The notes under the pieces are model-generated. The model worked only from the letters and a program-made list of their open reading frames with translations. It had not been told where the DNA came from and did not search any database. Position numbers and translations under genes: made by a program. Shown here one piece after another: positions 49,560 to 62,071 of a stretch of DNA of 64,000 bases. Numbering within the stretch: the stretch's first letter is position 1; each line of letters opens with the position of its first letter. The stretch comes from Henckelia pumila (lineage: Eukaryota > Streptophyta > Magnoliopsida > Lamiales > Gesneriaceae), in the NCBI RefSeq assembly GCF_033568475.1, contig NC_133123.1, forward strand, positions 1,364,001 to 1,428,000, in the 5' to 3' direction.

Positions 49560-52000
49560 ATCTTATCCCCCCACCCCCTCAATGTTTCATGTTTCGATGG
49601 ATTCTTTGTTCTGTAAATCTACGTAACTTCCTTTACAGCAACCGACTTTTGTCTAATAACGTCGGCATTTAGAAGAACACTACCAAAGGACCATCGACTA
49701 TCTTTTACAATTCTCGACCTTGTAACCATTAGAATTCAATAAAATCACAGCAGAAGTTGGGTAAAATCTATTTATTTTGGGTACTGTTTGGAGCCCATTT
49801 GCACATGGGGATGGATGGCGTGAAATAGAGATGGGCATGTGAGACGTAGCCATCAATATTTGGACAGGTTTGCTTGCATACAAAAGAAGAGTGTGATAGC
49901 TGATCTAACGTCTATCCTTGGCTTGTCTTTTCTCTCTTTGTCATGCAACTTTATGTTTTTTTGGCCTGGTCTGCTAATTGTTCGCTCAAAATTTAATATT
50001 TCTTCTGTTCACGGAATGGGATTGAAGATGCAAAATATTTTTTCTGAGGTTAAAATGGGAAATACGATAAAGGATCATAGAAGAATGAGATTTTTTTTTT
50101 TACAGTTTGTGTGCATCTTGTTATTAACATCTGGAAAACAGAATCTAAATCTTGAAACAAATAAAAATTGTGAAGAAGGAGAGGAGCTAGTATTCTTGGT
50201 CAATTCATCCTACTGGATTTGTAGAGAAGTGCGTGTAAAAATCGGTTGAGTAGATGTTATTTGCCCTGCGGGTGATGTGGTGGCTCATGATTGGTCAAAA
50301 TTAGTGGGCCGCACGTGGGATCCACTAATTTTGACCAATCATGGGGTTACACATCACCCGCAGGGTAATGCCCTGCGGGCGGCATGTACTAAACCGTAAA
50401 AATCTTGGTTCATTCATATTGGTAAATCTTTGAATTAAATGATGGGAATAATGCATTTTGGACCACGGGTTGCCATCTCTTTTATTTCAGTGACAGCACA
50501 ATCAATCAAACTCTACTAGAGGAATGTCTAAGAAGAAGACTCGCATTATTAGATAATAAAATATACACGATGTAGCTTTCTGGTTGATAGAACATGAATA
50601 TATACTTAGTGTTAAGTAGAAATCTTTTGAAATGTTACATGTAATTATATATATATATTCCAGCTCCACCCCTTCTTATATCTATCGAATATGTATATTT
50701 GGGTCTAACACTGTGCATAACCAATACATAATAATTAATATACACAGCAGACTAAGTAAACAGGGTTACAGGGAGAACTGAAATTATTGCATTATTGTAT
50801 TGGCTCAATGTGGTTAATTTAGGAGGGTACAAGTCGGTTTCATGACTACTCAGCTTTTATGGTGCGACTGCAACAGTTCAACGTGTGTGTATATTTATTA
50901 CACCCGCATGTCGACAGAGGCAAAAAACAATGTATAAAGGAAATAAACTCCGGGCAGAGAATGGAGATGATGAATTTTCATGGCATCGACACCTAGTTTC
51001 GATTTTTCATTAAGCTGTCACTTTCTTTTGAGAAATTGTAAGAATATAATCAATGAGTTATTTAAATTCATCTATTCTATCTTATATATATATATGACAC
51101 TTACCTTCCTTAAAATGCTACACTTTTTATATGCACATGAATGCATGATCTCCCGTAGTTTTATATGTATAATTTTACTATTTTATCTAGACTGATATAT
51201 TGTGGTTAAGCTGAACCTAGATATTATACTAGATGTGTCCAACAGTTCACATTTATTCTTACACGTTAGATTCAGACATGACAAACAATGGTTTTATGAT
51301 ACTATACCAGTACATAGTATACCCACTTTTAACGCAAAGAGATTACAGGTACAAAAATGTTGTTACTACCTTCTTTGGCAAATAGTACGAACTCCCGAAG
51401 GTTACACTTATACTCACTCATTTAAGCAAACTAATGCGCCAATGCTTTTTTAAGCGGATTACCGAAACTTACCATGTTAGCAGCTCACTCAGAGTTGGAT
51501 TTATCAATCTGTATAGCTTTGAAGTGTCATCTTCAACAGGAATCGATACAATTAGTAAAAAAAAAAAAAAACGGCAAATGAAAATCTTATCATCCATGAC
51601 CCACATATGATCAAGTCCATAACAATCCGGATCTTAACTGTATTTCATCCCAAATGCCAATGCCACTCATTACATTATACACGAAATATGCGACCAAACA
51701 ATAATTACAAAAGAAGATCCGGACTACAAAACAAATTCATGAGATATGAAAAGCGCAAGGATAGTGAAATATTTCTCTCATTCCAAGAAACAAAACCACA
51801 TATCTACATATATTTATAAGCAATAAGCCGCGTACATGTCACCTCAAGCTACATGTTTAACGCCATCAGTGATGATGGCAGATGTCTAATAATTGCCCCT
51901 TTGGCAACATAACAGCTGTTAAACAACTAAGGACATCCATCAAAAGCACAACACATTAATATTTAGTCAAAAGAAAATGATTTTCAAGAGAAAACTCCAC
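49560..52000. other. Intergenic region between armadillo and VAP4-like genes
   Basis: It contains the armadillo 3' UTR (to about 49750), the hairpin element at 50264-50365, AT-rich DNA, and the 3' UTR of the VAP4-like gene (about 51830-52000). I see no gene. Confidence 0.55.
50264..50365. mobile_element. Near-perfect hairpin (miniature inverted-repeat element)
   Basis: The left arm begins CCCTGCGGGTGATGTG and continues to CAAAATTAGTGG. The reverse complement of the right arm also starts CCCTGCGGGTGATGTG and ends the same way, with a few mismatches in the middle. The loop is about 13 bp. A third partial copy, GCCCTGCGGGCGGCATG, follows directly. The arms are GC-rich in an AT-rich setting. Confidence 0.8.
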
Positions 52001-54354
52001 TCATGCAGACTCTATCCCTTCCACTTGTTGTCGAGCTAGGTATCTTTCTCTTCTTTCTTTCTACATATCAGAATGCAGGAAGAAGGGAAATAAGACGGAA
52101 ACCAAAATAAATACATATCACAAACTGCAAAATAAGATGGCTAACCCATTCATCAATGACGAGCCCTTCTCCAATAAACTTTGGACCAGTGTCTTCAGAG
52201 GGCTTCTTGCGGGACTCAAGTTCGGCCTCAGCTTCAGCCAACTGGCGCTTTAATTTCTCTAGAGCCTTTGAACACACAGAAAATATTGATCAGTAATCAC
52301 AGAGCGACACAGTAGAAAAAAATATATATGAGCTAATATAATTCAGTCATCTACACTGAAATGAATGATATGTCCATAGTTGAATAGCATTGAGGAGCCA
52401 AAATAAAAAAATCACTCACCGGGCTGGGACGTTCCACATCGAGAAACACAACCCTGAGTATTTGTTCTACAGACACTTGATCCTTGTGCTCATCGAACTA
52501 AATCAAAATGAAATAAACTTGAAATAAACATACAGCCACAATGTAAGCGCTCTGGAACCAAGAACTTTACCACCAGCATCCATGTATAATCAGGGATAAA
52601 ATAATTGAGATTCCTTAAAAAAAACTGAAACCCTTTTCTTTCATTAGTATAGTACAGTTGCTTTTAATTAAAATGAAACGTTTCCATCTGTTGGTCCAAA
52701 ACCACTAAGTAATACAATAAAACAAAGTGGAACAGCCAATTCAACAATAGGGAACAACCAATTCAAGTCCAAAATTACTAACCAAATCTGATGCTATAAT
52801 CAAGCAAACATAAATATAAGAGGGGAATTGGACGAACCAGTTCAGGTACATAGTCCATTGGTTCTTTCACTTTTAGGCTCATGATTTTAAACTTCACTTT
52901 GCTTTTCTGGTCCATTGGCTTTTCATTGTTTTCCGGGTGCTCGACAAATTTGAACACTAAAGAAAACATTGAGGCCAAAGAAAATTATAAATACATCAGT
53001 CAATAAAGTAACCTCATCTTTGCCAAAAGAGGTTATGCAGATTTAAATACTGGCATGTGATTGGTGCAAAAATCCTAGGGTTAAAACTCACCAGTTGCTA
53101 TGATGTTTTCACCAGGAGCAAGAATGGCCCCAGGAGGACGCATGAAACAGCTTTTCGGTGCAGTTGTTTGGAACTACAATTAAACCAAGTAACCAATAAT
53201 AAACACCACTCAGAAGAAAATGTAATTGTGACATGTAAGCAGGTGAATGATAGTGAATCTCCAAAAAGGCCCATCAGAAACCGTAGACGAATCACAAATT
53301 CTATATCAACCTTACAAGAAACATAGAGAGAGGGAATAGACCAAAATCAACAAATGCTTGGCATACCTTAAAAGCTACATGAGACTTGCTTGTATTTTTT
53401 ATTTTAATTGCACTTCGGACTTGCTTACCAGGTTCATCTGCAAGAGTTAAAAAAACAAAGCTATGTTCATGCACGAACAAAATGAATTCATGTTTCGACA
53501 GATAATCTGGTCTGGCGTGCAGAGCATAGAAAAAACACCAGCACTTGCATCATCAGAGTGTGATATAGGTGGGAAGAACATATCTAAATCCGTAGGCCAC
53601 CGTCCACCAATTATCAACTAACATCAATGGATCTCGTTTCTCATACATAAGAGAACCAATATCCAGCTAACATATCAGGAAAGGAAGCAAATTTGAACAT
53701 TTACTTACTTTTATTCCCAATTACTCACACTCTAATATAATAGAAAAATCAGAAAGCGACCCGAAATGAGAACATACAATTTCAGTCTAACTTTTTTGGA
53801 TATAACTTCTACGCATAAAAATATCAAGTATCAATTATCTTCCAACGTACCCCACATAAATCAGATCAACCATTTATGAAAGCACTAAGGCAACAGCGAA
53901 TCAGAAATTTTGAATTACCCACCTAAAGACAGCACAGATCAAGCTTAATAGAATTTGATGAAACATAATGTTCAACGATAAATTGCCATCAACCAGCTAG
54001 TAACAAAAACACTATAACATACTCAATTTTATTTGTAAAAAACTAATCAGAGTACCAGAGAGAGAAAAGAGAAACGACCGTACAAGGAAAATAGAGCTTA
54101 TTCGAGGGATCGAGCTTCAAACGACGTCGTGTGAGGAGCACAGATCTGGCCACAGAAGAAACCGAGCTTCCGTGAGAACCAGATGCCTCGACCTGAGACT
54201 GAGTAGCACTGTTTCCATGCCCGTAATTCTGCTGATACTGGGCGAAATTGGACGAAGATGAGGTCGCAGTGGACGGCGAATTTCGGAACGGAAGTTTGAA
54301 CAACCCCCACACTTTTCCGTCGGTGGACGGCGATTTGTCGTCGGCGATGGCCAT
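52001..54354 (-). CDS. VAP4: VAP4-type vesicle-associated protein with MSP domain
   Basis: Seven exons: 54084-54354, 53367-53437, 53092-53173, 52838-52956, 52420-52497, 52146-52265, 52001-52060. They total 801 nt and encode 266 aa. The family (MAMI/VAP4 in Arabidopsis) carries a VAP/MSP domain that binds FFAT-like motifs at ER contact sites. A Ser/Gln-rich N-terminus (about 1-75) with WGLFKLPF is followed by the MSP domain (about 80-195: NKLYFPYEPGKQVRSAIK, SCFMRPPGAILAPGE, FKFVEHPENN). A coiled coil follows (LEKLKRQLAEAEAELESRKK). There is no C-terminal membrane anchor, as usual for the VAP4 group. Exon 1 must end at 54084, because the next donor downstream breaks the frame. Confidence 0.93.
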
Positions 54355-56298
54355 GTTGCGGTTGGACGGAGGTGGGGGTTCGGTTGGGTTTCTGCTTTTG
54401 GAGTTGGTGACTTTTCAAAAGTTTTTTGTTGGTGCCTTGTGGGCTAATCGCTGGTTTAGGAAACTTTACAACGGCCGATTTATTTATTATTTTTGTGTTT
54501 CACAAAACTTATAATATTAAAATTAATCAAACAAATTTATTATAGATTCGATTAACTCTACTCATCTTTATAATAAAAATATATATTTATGAATATGAAA
54601 TAAAATATCATGATACACTATATTTATTTGTGAATTTGAAAGAAAATTGGTCTTCTCTTGTTATAATTTTTGTCCACGAACAAATGGTCTTCTCGTGTTA
54701 TCATCTGAAAATATGGGAATGATACAACTTACATAAATTAATGTGAAATTATATCACAAATCAATTTTGTGAAATCAAATAATAAAAAAATATTAATTTT
54801 TATATAAAATGTCAATTTTAACTATAGATATGGATCGAATCGAATCCATCAAAACATGTTGTCTATTTCGAAGCCACTTCTAGACTCATTGACCAAATTT
54901 AGACTCGTCCTTGAATGAATTTAATACGTTGGACGAAGCCCATTAACATCTCTAATTGTTGATCCTTGGACCTCGATCATCAATTAAAGCACATGTTTTT
55001 TAGAGGTATATAGGTTATTTTTTTGTTTATCTTTTTGACTTGACTGAAAAATTTATTCTTATTCCAAGGTTTAGTGCTGTTCAAATTTCAAATTATAATG
55101 GCAACATCTAGTTGAGTCGGGGTGAAAATGAAATCCTGTTAAAATCATCGAGGAGGCTAAAAGAGAATCAATTTGAAAAGAAAAAAAAAAACAGAAAAGA
55201 AAAGAAAAGAAAGAAGAAGCATGCCTACTTTCCAAATCAATTATTTCAAAATTATTCATTGGAAAAATTGAAAGGAGACAACATGATATTCATATAATTT
55301 ATTGATACATGAAGCCTTTATAGATCATATGTATGATTCTATTATAATTTACTTAAAATTCAATGATTTGGTTTGTTGGGTCAACCCGTTAAACACTAAA
55401 AAAAACGTGGGTTGAGATGTGATTTTGGACCTCCAAAAGGGTGATCCGTTTGAGCTAGGGGCCGCCAGCCCCACCAATTTTGAAATTATATTATAATTAT
55501 TATTTATATTAATTTAATTATGGTTGATAAGTTAATAATTTATATTATTTGAATGATTTATATATGACAGATAATTAAACTTCAAAAGATCTATAATAAT
55601 TTACTCATAATTGATTAATTTTGAAAAATCATATTATTTATAATAGTTTAATGTTTATACATTATGAATTTTTAAATATATATATGCATATCATTTATAC
55701 TTGTTTATGTATGATTTTTTGTCCATTTGTTTTTTTGACAGATTGACCTGTCTAACCCGCAATGCATGATGGGTTGGGTTGGGTTTTGCGAGCTAGACCA
55801 AATTGACATGTCTAACTGAAGATGGAAGTGTTTGAGTCGAACTTAATAATTAGACCTCTCGATACATCACTATTTTTTCGTATATCAATATAAATTTTCA
55901 AATACATCAATATTATCTCATCATTTTTAAACTAATTCAATATCATATCAATTTCCCGGACAATCAACATTCAAGAGAAACAACTGATCCTCTTATTCAT
56001 TTTTTTTTTAAAATTTCGATGATTTTCAAGAATATCATCATTATCTTGTTCATTCGATTCGTTTACCATGAAAGCTGGAAGCATATTTTTATTACAGACG
56101 TTCTATGATCATATACTATCTATAAAATTTCTTTACACTTCAAAACATATTATACAACTAAATATTACCAATCGCACTTGATCCCATTTGCCTAAGTACT
56201 AACTTGAAAACAGAACGAACATTCATTTACAAAACCAGATAAACCATGCAATATATATATTTGTGTGCGCGCGTATTGCATGTATATGAAGAAGGATG
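54355..56298. other. Intergenic region upstream of the VAP4-like gene
   Basis: It includes the VAP4 5' UTR and promoter (54355-54480) and AT-rich DNA. About 55370-55822 is a probable truncated hAT relic ending ATTGACATGTCTAACT, with GTTGGGTT-type internal motifs. I see no gene. Confidence 0.5.
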
Positions 56299-56535
56299 TT
56301 AATTGGGACCCCAACAGCTAAGATACATGATCCTGCGAAGTGAGTCTTCTGTGGGTTTGAACTGGCCGTTCACTCCCTTGATGAACGGCGCCGTGGAATC
56401 GACCGAACCGGAAAACTTGTTCACCTCCCCCGAAGGTGAACCATATGTATCCTTGAAAGACTTCACGGTGGAATCGCACTTTGAGGCCTGCATCACTCGA
56501 ATCCCAGCCTGCTGTGTCGCCAACGTCCTACTCAT
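56299..56535 (-). CDS. Small wound-induced-protein-like gene (DUF3774 type C-terminus)
   Basis: A single exon encodes 78 aa from the ATG at 56533-56535 (MSRTLATQQAGIRVM) to a TAA at 56299-56301. The last residues, DSLRRIMYLSCWGPN, closely match the conserved end of plant wound-induced proteins (SLRTVMYLSCWGPN type). The N-terminal half is not clearly like the family's usual MAAASVAVV-type start, so this may be a divergent member or have an unrecognised upstream exon. An upstream in-frame ATG would add 30 residues without family resemblance. Its position between VAP4-like and MYB genes matches an Arabidopsis wound-responsive gene (recalled as At4g05070). Confidence 0.65.
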   Translation of the reverse strand: MSRTLATQQAGIRVMQASKCDSTVKSFKDTYGSPSGEVNKFSGSVDSTAPFIKGVNGQFKPTEDSLRRIMYLSCWGPN

Positions 56536-57185
56536 GAACCTCGATGAGCTCTTAATTTGTGAAGAGTATAGCAATATATATCTAAAAGTACAACCTTTGC
56601 AAGAATGTGTATATAGTACAAGCAAAATGTTAGTTTTACGAATTTGGAAGCCTTTTTATGGAGAGAGATCATAAGATTGTGTATTTTCAGTTAGTGTTCA
56701 AATTGGATTTTAGTACTAACTACGATTTAATTTGTGAAAGTCAAATGCCCATTTGCTGGATTTTGAAGTCAAATTTAATTAGCCAGCCAGGAAACTTCTC
56801 GCTTATCTCAATCATATATACGTTATTGCAGCCAAATTAATTAATCATGCCAACGTGGAGAAAAGTACCCCTATAATATTTTAGATATAAAATTTACGCA
56901 ATAAATAAAGCGGCCATTATACACACTTTCACCAAATTAAATTTTCAGATCGTTCACTTAATTTGTCCCATTTAGTGATGTACATCTTATTATATAACGG
57001 CATGATTCATAGAACAATTCAAAACTGATCAATATGTATATATGCGCATGTACGTATCAGCTCCTCAATTCAATGTGAGAGCCAATGTAAACTGCATGCA
57101 GTGTTTTGGGGGACCAGATTCTTCTTTCTTTTGCTTAGGCTAGCTAATTCTAGTGGAAGGCTCGTCTTTATAAAATAAGATGAGA

Positions 57186-57219
<34 letters not shown>

Positions 57220-57464
57220 CAATTCAATATTTAATTACTAGTTTTTTTTATTCTTGTTTCTCTGCAATAATTTGGTAATTTGTGTAATGAGTCACTGATC
57301 ACGCGAGGGAAATTGACGGATCAAAACAAATGAGCGTACAACAGTACGTACTGTTGATGGGCGCCTAATATATATATACATAACTAGCAAGTGGAGCGCA
57401 TTTTGATTGTCACTAATATAGATCGAGTCCGTTTTCCCTTTAGAGCATCATGAGCATATTAAAG

Positions 57465-57590
57465 TAGCGTTTGAGAGAGCTTTTAGGAAGCACATTTCAG
57501 CTTTTTCTTAATAAATTTTCACAAATTTTCACATTTTTATTAAAAAAAAGCTCAAAAGTGTTTCCTAGAAGCTCTCTCAAACACTATCTA
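57465..57590. mobile_element. MITE hairpin
   Basis: The left arm (TAGCGTTTGAGAGAGCTTTT onward, about 49 bp) pairs with the right arm, whose reverse complement begins TAGTGTTTGAGAGAGCTTCT. I estimate about 43 of 49 matches. The loop is AT-rich and repeats ACAAATTTTCAC-like bases. It belongs to the same family as 28423-28533. Confidence 0.75.
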
Positions 57591-60176
57591 AACACGTAAA
57601 TTTTTCTGAAAATATTTTCATGAATTCTTCGTTTGAGTACGATTGTATACTTGCGCCCTTGACAGGTTCTGCTATATATGCACAATAACTTCAGACCCAA
57701 GCAGGGAAACAAGGAACTAATATGTAGCCAAGGAGTCAAATTTGAAATTATTTTGATCAAGATTAGTTCAAATAAGGAAGATCGAGATTTGTTGCAGTTT
57801 AATTAACATCATTGCTTACGTTAATTCTGTGGGTTTACCTTCTATAGATATATTTCCTTATTATATTATTGAATTGCTGAGGTCGGAGGAAAATTATATA
57901 TATTTTCCTGGAAGGATCTTGAATTTGTGTCACCATGCAAGTGTCGAATATTTTTTTTCATCAAATCTACACCAAATCTCTGTTATCAAATTAAATATTG
58001 AAGAAGTTGTGTTTTTGTGTTGTGTGCATATATATCTGCAAAATATCATCGATTATATTACACTTTTTTTAGTTAAGTAGAGACGATTAATCTGACGGTA
58101 CGAGTTATTCTTCTTAATTAAGTTAAATTGGCTCATTAAAATAATTCTGAACTCTATAAATATTGGTAAAAGATTAATGTAGCTAGCTAGCTAGGAGCTT
58201 GCTTGAGTATAAAAAAAAAAGTGGATAAAAGTCCTGTTACGGGTTATGATTATTCTCGAAATTAAGAAATATTGCAGCTAGCCTCTAATATTCAAGGTTG
58301 GTTGGAGAGAATACGAACGTAATACAACAGAACTAACAATAATTTAACAAATATCTACCTAAATTAGATGCTCTCTGATCTGGGTCAAACTGTTTGTTGT
58401 TTTTGTAACGAAAGCAAACTTCTGATTTTGGACAAGTAATGCACCTAGTCCAGACTTAGATGTATCCATATAATTTATAATTAAATCAATGGTTAACCTA
58501 CTCAATATATATATAGTATTTCATCACAAATTACACTACATGCATTAATGCATGCATGCAGTGTGAAAACAAGAATTAACCAGGCTACATTTGGCTAAGA
58601 ATATAATCAATGTGAACTGATCAAACATTTGAATTTCTTTAATGGGTAATTATGTTCTGAGGTAATTTATTTTGTTGGTTGCGTCGGACTGAAAATATGT
58701 AGTCTATATATAGCAAGCGTCATGATTCGATCATTTTCGTTTCTTCGACATAATGCATATGAGCATATCATTCATATATATATATAATTAACCAAGTGTA
58801 AATGTGGAAGTAATGAGTTTTGTCTGAATTACAAATCATCTGGTAACAAATTAAATATGAGAATCGTTTTTATGTGATGGATTGTTAGTCTATTTTCAAA
58901 AGAAAATAATATAATAATGTTTGACCAAATCTTAACACCCTAATTTACACATTATCTTCTCAACCTCCAATATGAATATGTATATACACGTTCACATGGA
59001 CCAATAATACATACAAGCTACCCAGCGTCAAAGTATACGATAAATTTTGTTTATATTTATATATTTTAAATTTTTTTCGAATCATTGTATTTATAAAGCA
59101 AAATAGATATTATATTGTTTTAAAAATAGAATGTCGTTGCTGGTTATTTAATTTATATTGTAAATTATTAAGGAAATTAAATCAAAAGATTATCCCTGTA
59201 AATGCGTAATCGTGTTGCCCAATCTATTTACCTACTGAAATAGGTTGCATGTAGAGTTATATATATGTCAGAAAGATAATGGACAGTGCTTATCTTCAGT
59301 CATTATATACTTTTTAATTAAATATTTGACCAAATCAATAAATTGTAATTAAACATGTACCTTTAATGGCTTTCCCCACTCTTTTTGTCAGCGCTGCGCG
59401 CTTGAAAATGATATTTGAGGCATTGTCAAAGACTCAAAATTAGAGTTTGGTCCCGTTACATAATATGATAGATGCATATATAAATACACACCACATCTTT
59501 CTAAATTGTAATGAGAATAGAAAAATATTTTTTTTAGCGATTTTTGAGAATTTTGGAAAGAGAAAACACAAGATGCAATATTATAGGCGGATCATAAACT
59601 TTATAAAATATATATTATTATGATTATTTCTATTAAAATGAAAGATTAATTAGTGGATATATATATATAATTTATGTTCCTTTATTAATTAAAAACTCCA
59701 AAGCTAATCACTACACTGGGTTGATGCTTAATAATATTATTATGTTTCTAGAAATTATGTGGCAATTATGGATGAGTAGTTTCACAAAATGAGAAAAGTG
59801 TGGTACGGCCGTCACCCTTTTCGTCCCAACTTTTTAACCCAATTTCAAAGAAATGAACTACAAGCACTTAAATTTCGTTTAGCAAGTTTACTTTGCGCTC
59901 GCCCCAAAAATTCAAAGTAGACTGGACTTGTCTCCATGCCTCTGCCTAAACAATTTTGTCATGAAGAAATTAATGATTTATGAAGCATAAACAAATATAT
60001 ATATATATATTTTTATTGGATTAAAATGGGAACCCATGTATATCTCTTAATGCATATCACTGCTAGATAGGAGGATGTTGGCATTTATTTATTTATGTAA
60101 CATGTATATGTAGACCATTCCTCGTCCAATAACTTGTTAGGTGTGATAGTTGTCTTATATATAAAATTTTGGGTGT

Positions 60177-60178
<2 letters not shown>

Positions 60179-60213
<35 letters not shown>
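60179..60213. repeat. (TA)n microsatellite
   Basis: An uninterrupted TA dinucleotide run in the distal MYB promoter. Confidence 0.9.
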
Positions 60214-60215
<2 letters not shown>

Positions 60216-60568
60216 CAATTTTCACTATTGTTGGATAAAATTCCTTGAAGTTGTATCTATGGACTTAGATAATCCTTCTCTCGAGCTATTTTTGGGTTGA
60301 CATAGATCAAGACAATAATTAACGTAACTCATCCTATTTTCACCTAAAAGTTAATTATGTAAGAGATTAGTTACTGATACACGAAAGTATTAAAATGTTA
60401 TTTATTTTTAGTACTAACAGAGATTTGAGTGAAGGAGGAAAAAAGATACGGAGAAGTGACGATTTATACAGATCTCTACAAACAGAAAGACAAGGGACAC
60501 GTTGCATGAGTTCGTAACAAGGACGGTAACGATTCATTTGGACCAAAATTTTAATGATTTCTTCCCCA

Positions 60569-60577
60569 CTATATATA
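60569..60577 (+). promoter_or_regulatory. TATA box of the MYB gene
   Basis: CTATATATACAT lies about 175 bp before the ATG at 60750, at a suitable distance for a 150-nt 5' UTR. Nearby TA-rich sequence makes the exact box uncertain. Confidence 0.4.
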
Positions 60578-60749
60578 CATCCCAACACCCAATGAGTTAC
60601 TATATTATTATACGGATATATATATCATACGTACAATTAGTAAGTACTTCATTTTCCCTCCACAATCATTGGAGCTAGCTAGCCCATTAATCTTAATTAT
60701 TACAAGACGAGCTTCAAGATAGATATCAGAGACATATTTATTTATTGAA

Positions 60750-62071
60750 ATGGGAAGAAGTCCTTGCTGTGACAAAAATGGACTCAAGAAAGGGCCGTGG
60801 ACTCCGGAAGAAGATCAGAAGCTCATTGATTATATCAACACAAATGGTTGCGGAAACTGGAGAACTCTCCCGAATAATGCTGGTTTGTTTCTTGCATGCT
60901 GTCTTTTGTCTCTTGATGTTTAATTTTAGCCAAAATCAACTCATTTTTCGTTTGATATATATTTATATATATAGGATTGCATAGGTGTGGAAAGAGTTGC
61001 CGGCTGCGGTGGACGAACTATCTCCGGCCGGATATCAAAAGGGGACGATTTTCTTTCGAAGAAGAAGAGACGATTATTCAACTTCACAGCATCCTCGGAA
61101 ACAAGTATGTAAATGCAAACATTTTCATATTAATTTCCTCACTTTTTTCCAAAGGGGCTAGCTGGAGAGTTCTTACTTCTTTAGTACTGCTCTTCGTTTG
61201 ACTTAATAGGTGGTCCGCAATTGCTGCTCGGCTCCCGGGGCGAACCGATAATGAGATCAAGAATTACTGGAACACGCATATTCGAAAAAGGCTTCTTCGA
61301 ATGGGAATCGACCCCGTGACCCACAGTCCTCGACTTGATCTTCTGGACCTTTCCACGATCCTGCAGCGTTCATCTTTCTACGACAATTCGACGCCACCGA
61401 TGAATTTTTCGAGGTTACTTGGGTTGCAACCTTTGATTAATCCTCAGTTAATAAGATTGGCCACTTCCCTTCTATCCTCCCAGCGCCAAAACCATGAGTT
61501 TCTGATACCAACACCTTCAGCAATCAATTATTCTTCCCAAATGCGAACCCCGATCAATCAAGATTTGCAAAACGACACTGATCCTTGTTTGGATTCTACA
61601 CCTTCTGCCGCTTTGTTCGAGCATGATCAAGCTTACCAGTTCACTCAACACGGAGACGTGGAAGAATTCTCACATATTCTTTCCGGGTTCAGGCCAACCC
61701 AAGAAATCCTGCAGGAGTTCAATGAATGGCAGCTACATAACAATGGAATGTCCACTGATTTGACAGAAGATTATGTACCATTAATGAACTATGGCTGTAA
61801 CGGGTCAAACCAACATGTCATGGATCCTATAAATTCATCTTCGGATCAGACTCCTACTTTTCACTCCAACAATAGCAGCTGCAATGATTTTGGTTTCCAG
61901 TCCGTTCTGTCGAACATATCGACACCTTCATCGAGTCCGGTCCCGTTGCATTCTGGTTCGAACTATATCTACAGTACTACTACAAGCAGCAATGATCAAG
62001 ATGACCGGAGAGAAAGCTGCAACGACATTTTGCAGTTCGAAATTTCAGACATTTTTAGTGATTTCATGTAG
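60750..62071 (+). CDS. MYB102: R2R3-MYB transcription factor of the MYB102/MYB74/MYB41 group
   Basis: Three exons, 60750-60882, 60975-61104 and 61210-62071, encode 374 aa. Both intron positions are the classic R2R3-MYB ones. The start [22 protein letters not shown], here cut to its core [16 protein letters not shown], leads into R2 (about 14-62). R3 (about 67-113) has the spaced Trp pattern ([20 protein letters not shown]). After R3, [21 protein letters not shown] is the subgroup-11-like extension (key residues GIDPVTH and LDLLDLS). The rest is Ser/Asn/Gln-rich and ends in an acidic [14 protein letters not shown] segment, a plausible activation domain. MYB102, MYB74 and MYB41 respond to wounding, ABA and osmotic stress and regulate cuticle and suberin. 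The R2 Trp context [12 protein letters not shown] is slightly divergent from the usual SWRALPKLAGLN. Confidence 0.92.

Larger units (their letters stand above)
56536..60749. other. Long intergenic region upstream of the MYB gene
   Basis: This is AT-rich DNA with (TA)n runs near 57187-57216, 60000-60010 and 60179-60213, the MITE at 57465-57590, and the MYB promoter at the right. Only short chance open frames are present. A small or noncoding RNA gene cannot be excluded by eye. Confidence 0.5.

Noticed and set aside
61222-61250. miR858 target site in the MYB gene
   Set aside because: The PGRTDNE-encoding region has about seven mismatches by eye to the usual target, including a central one.
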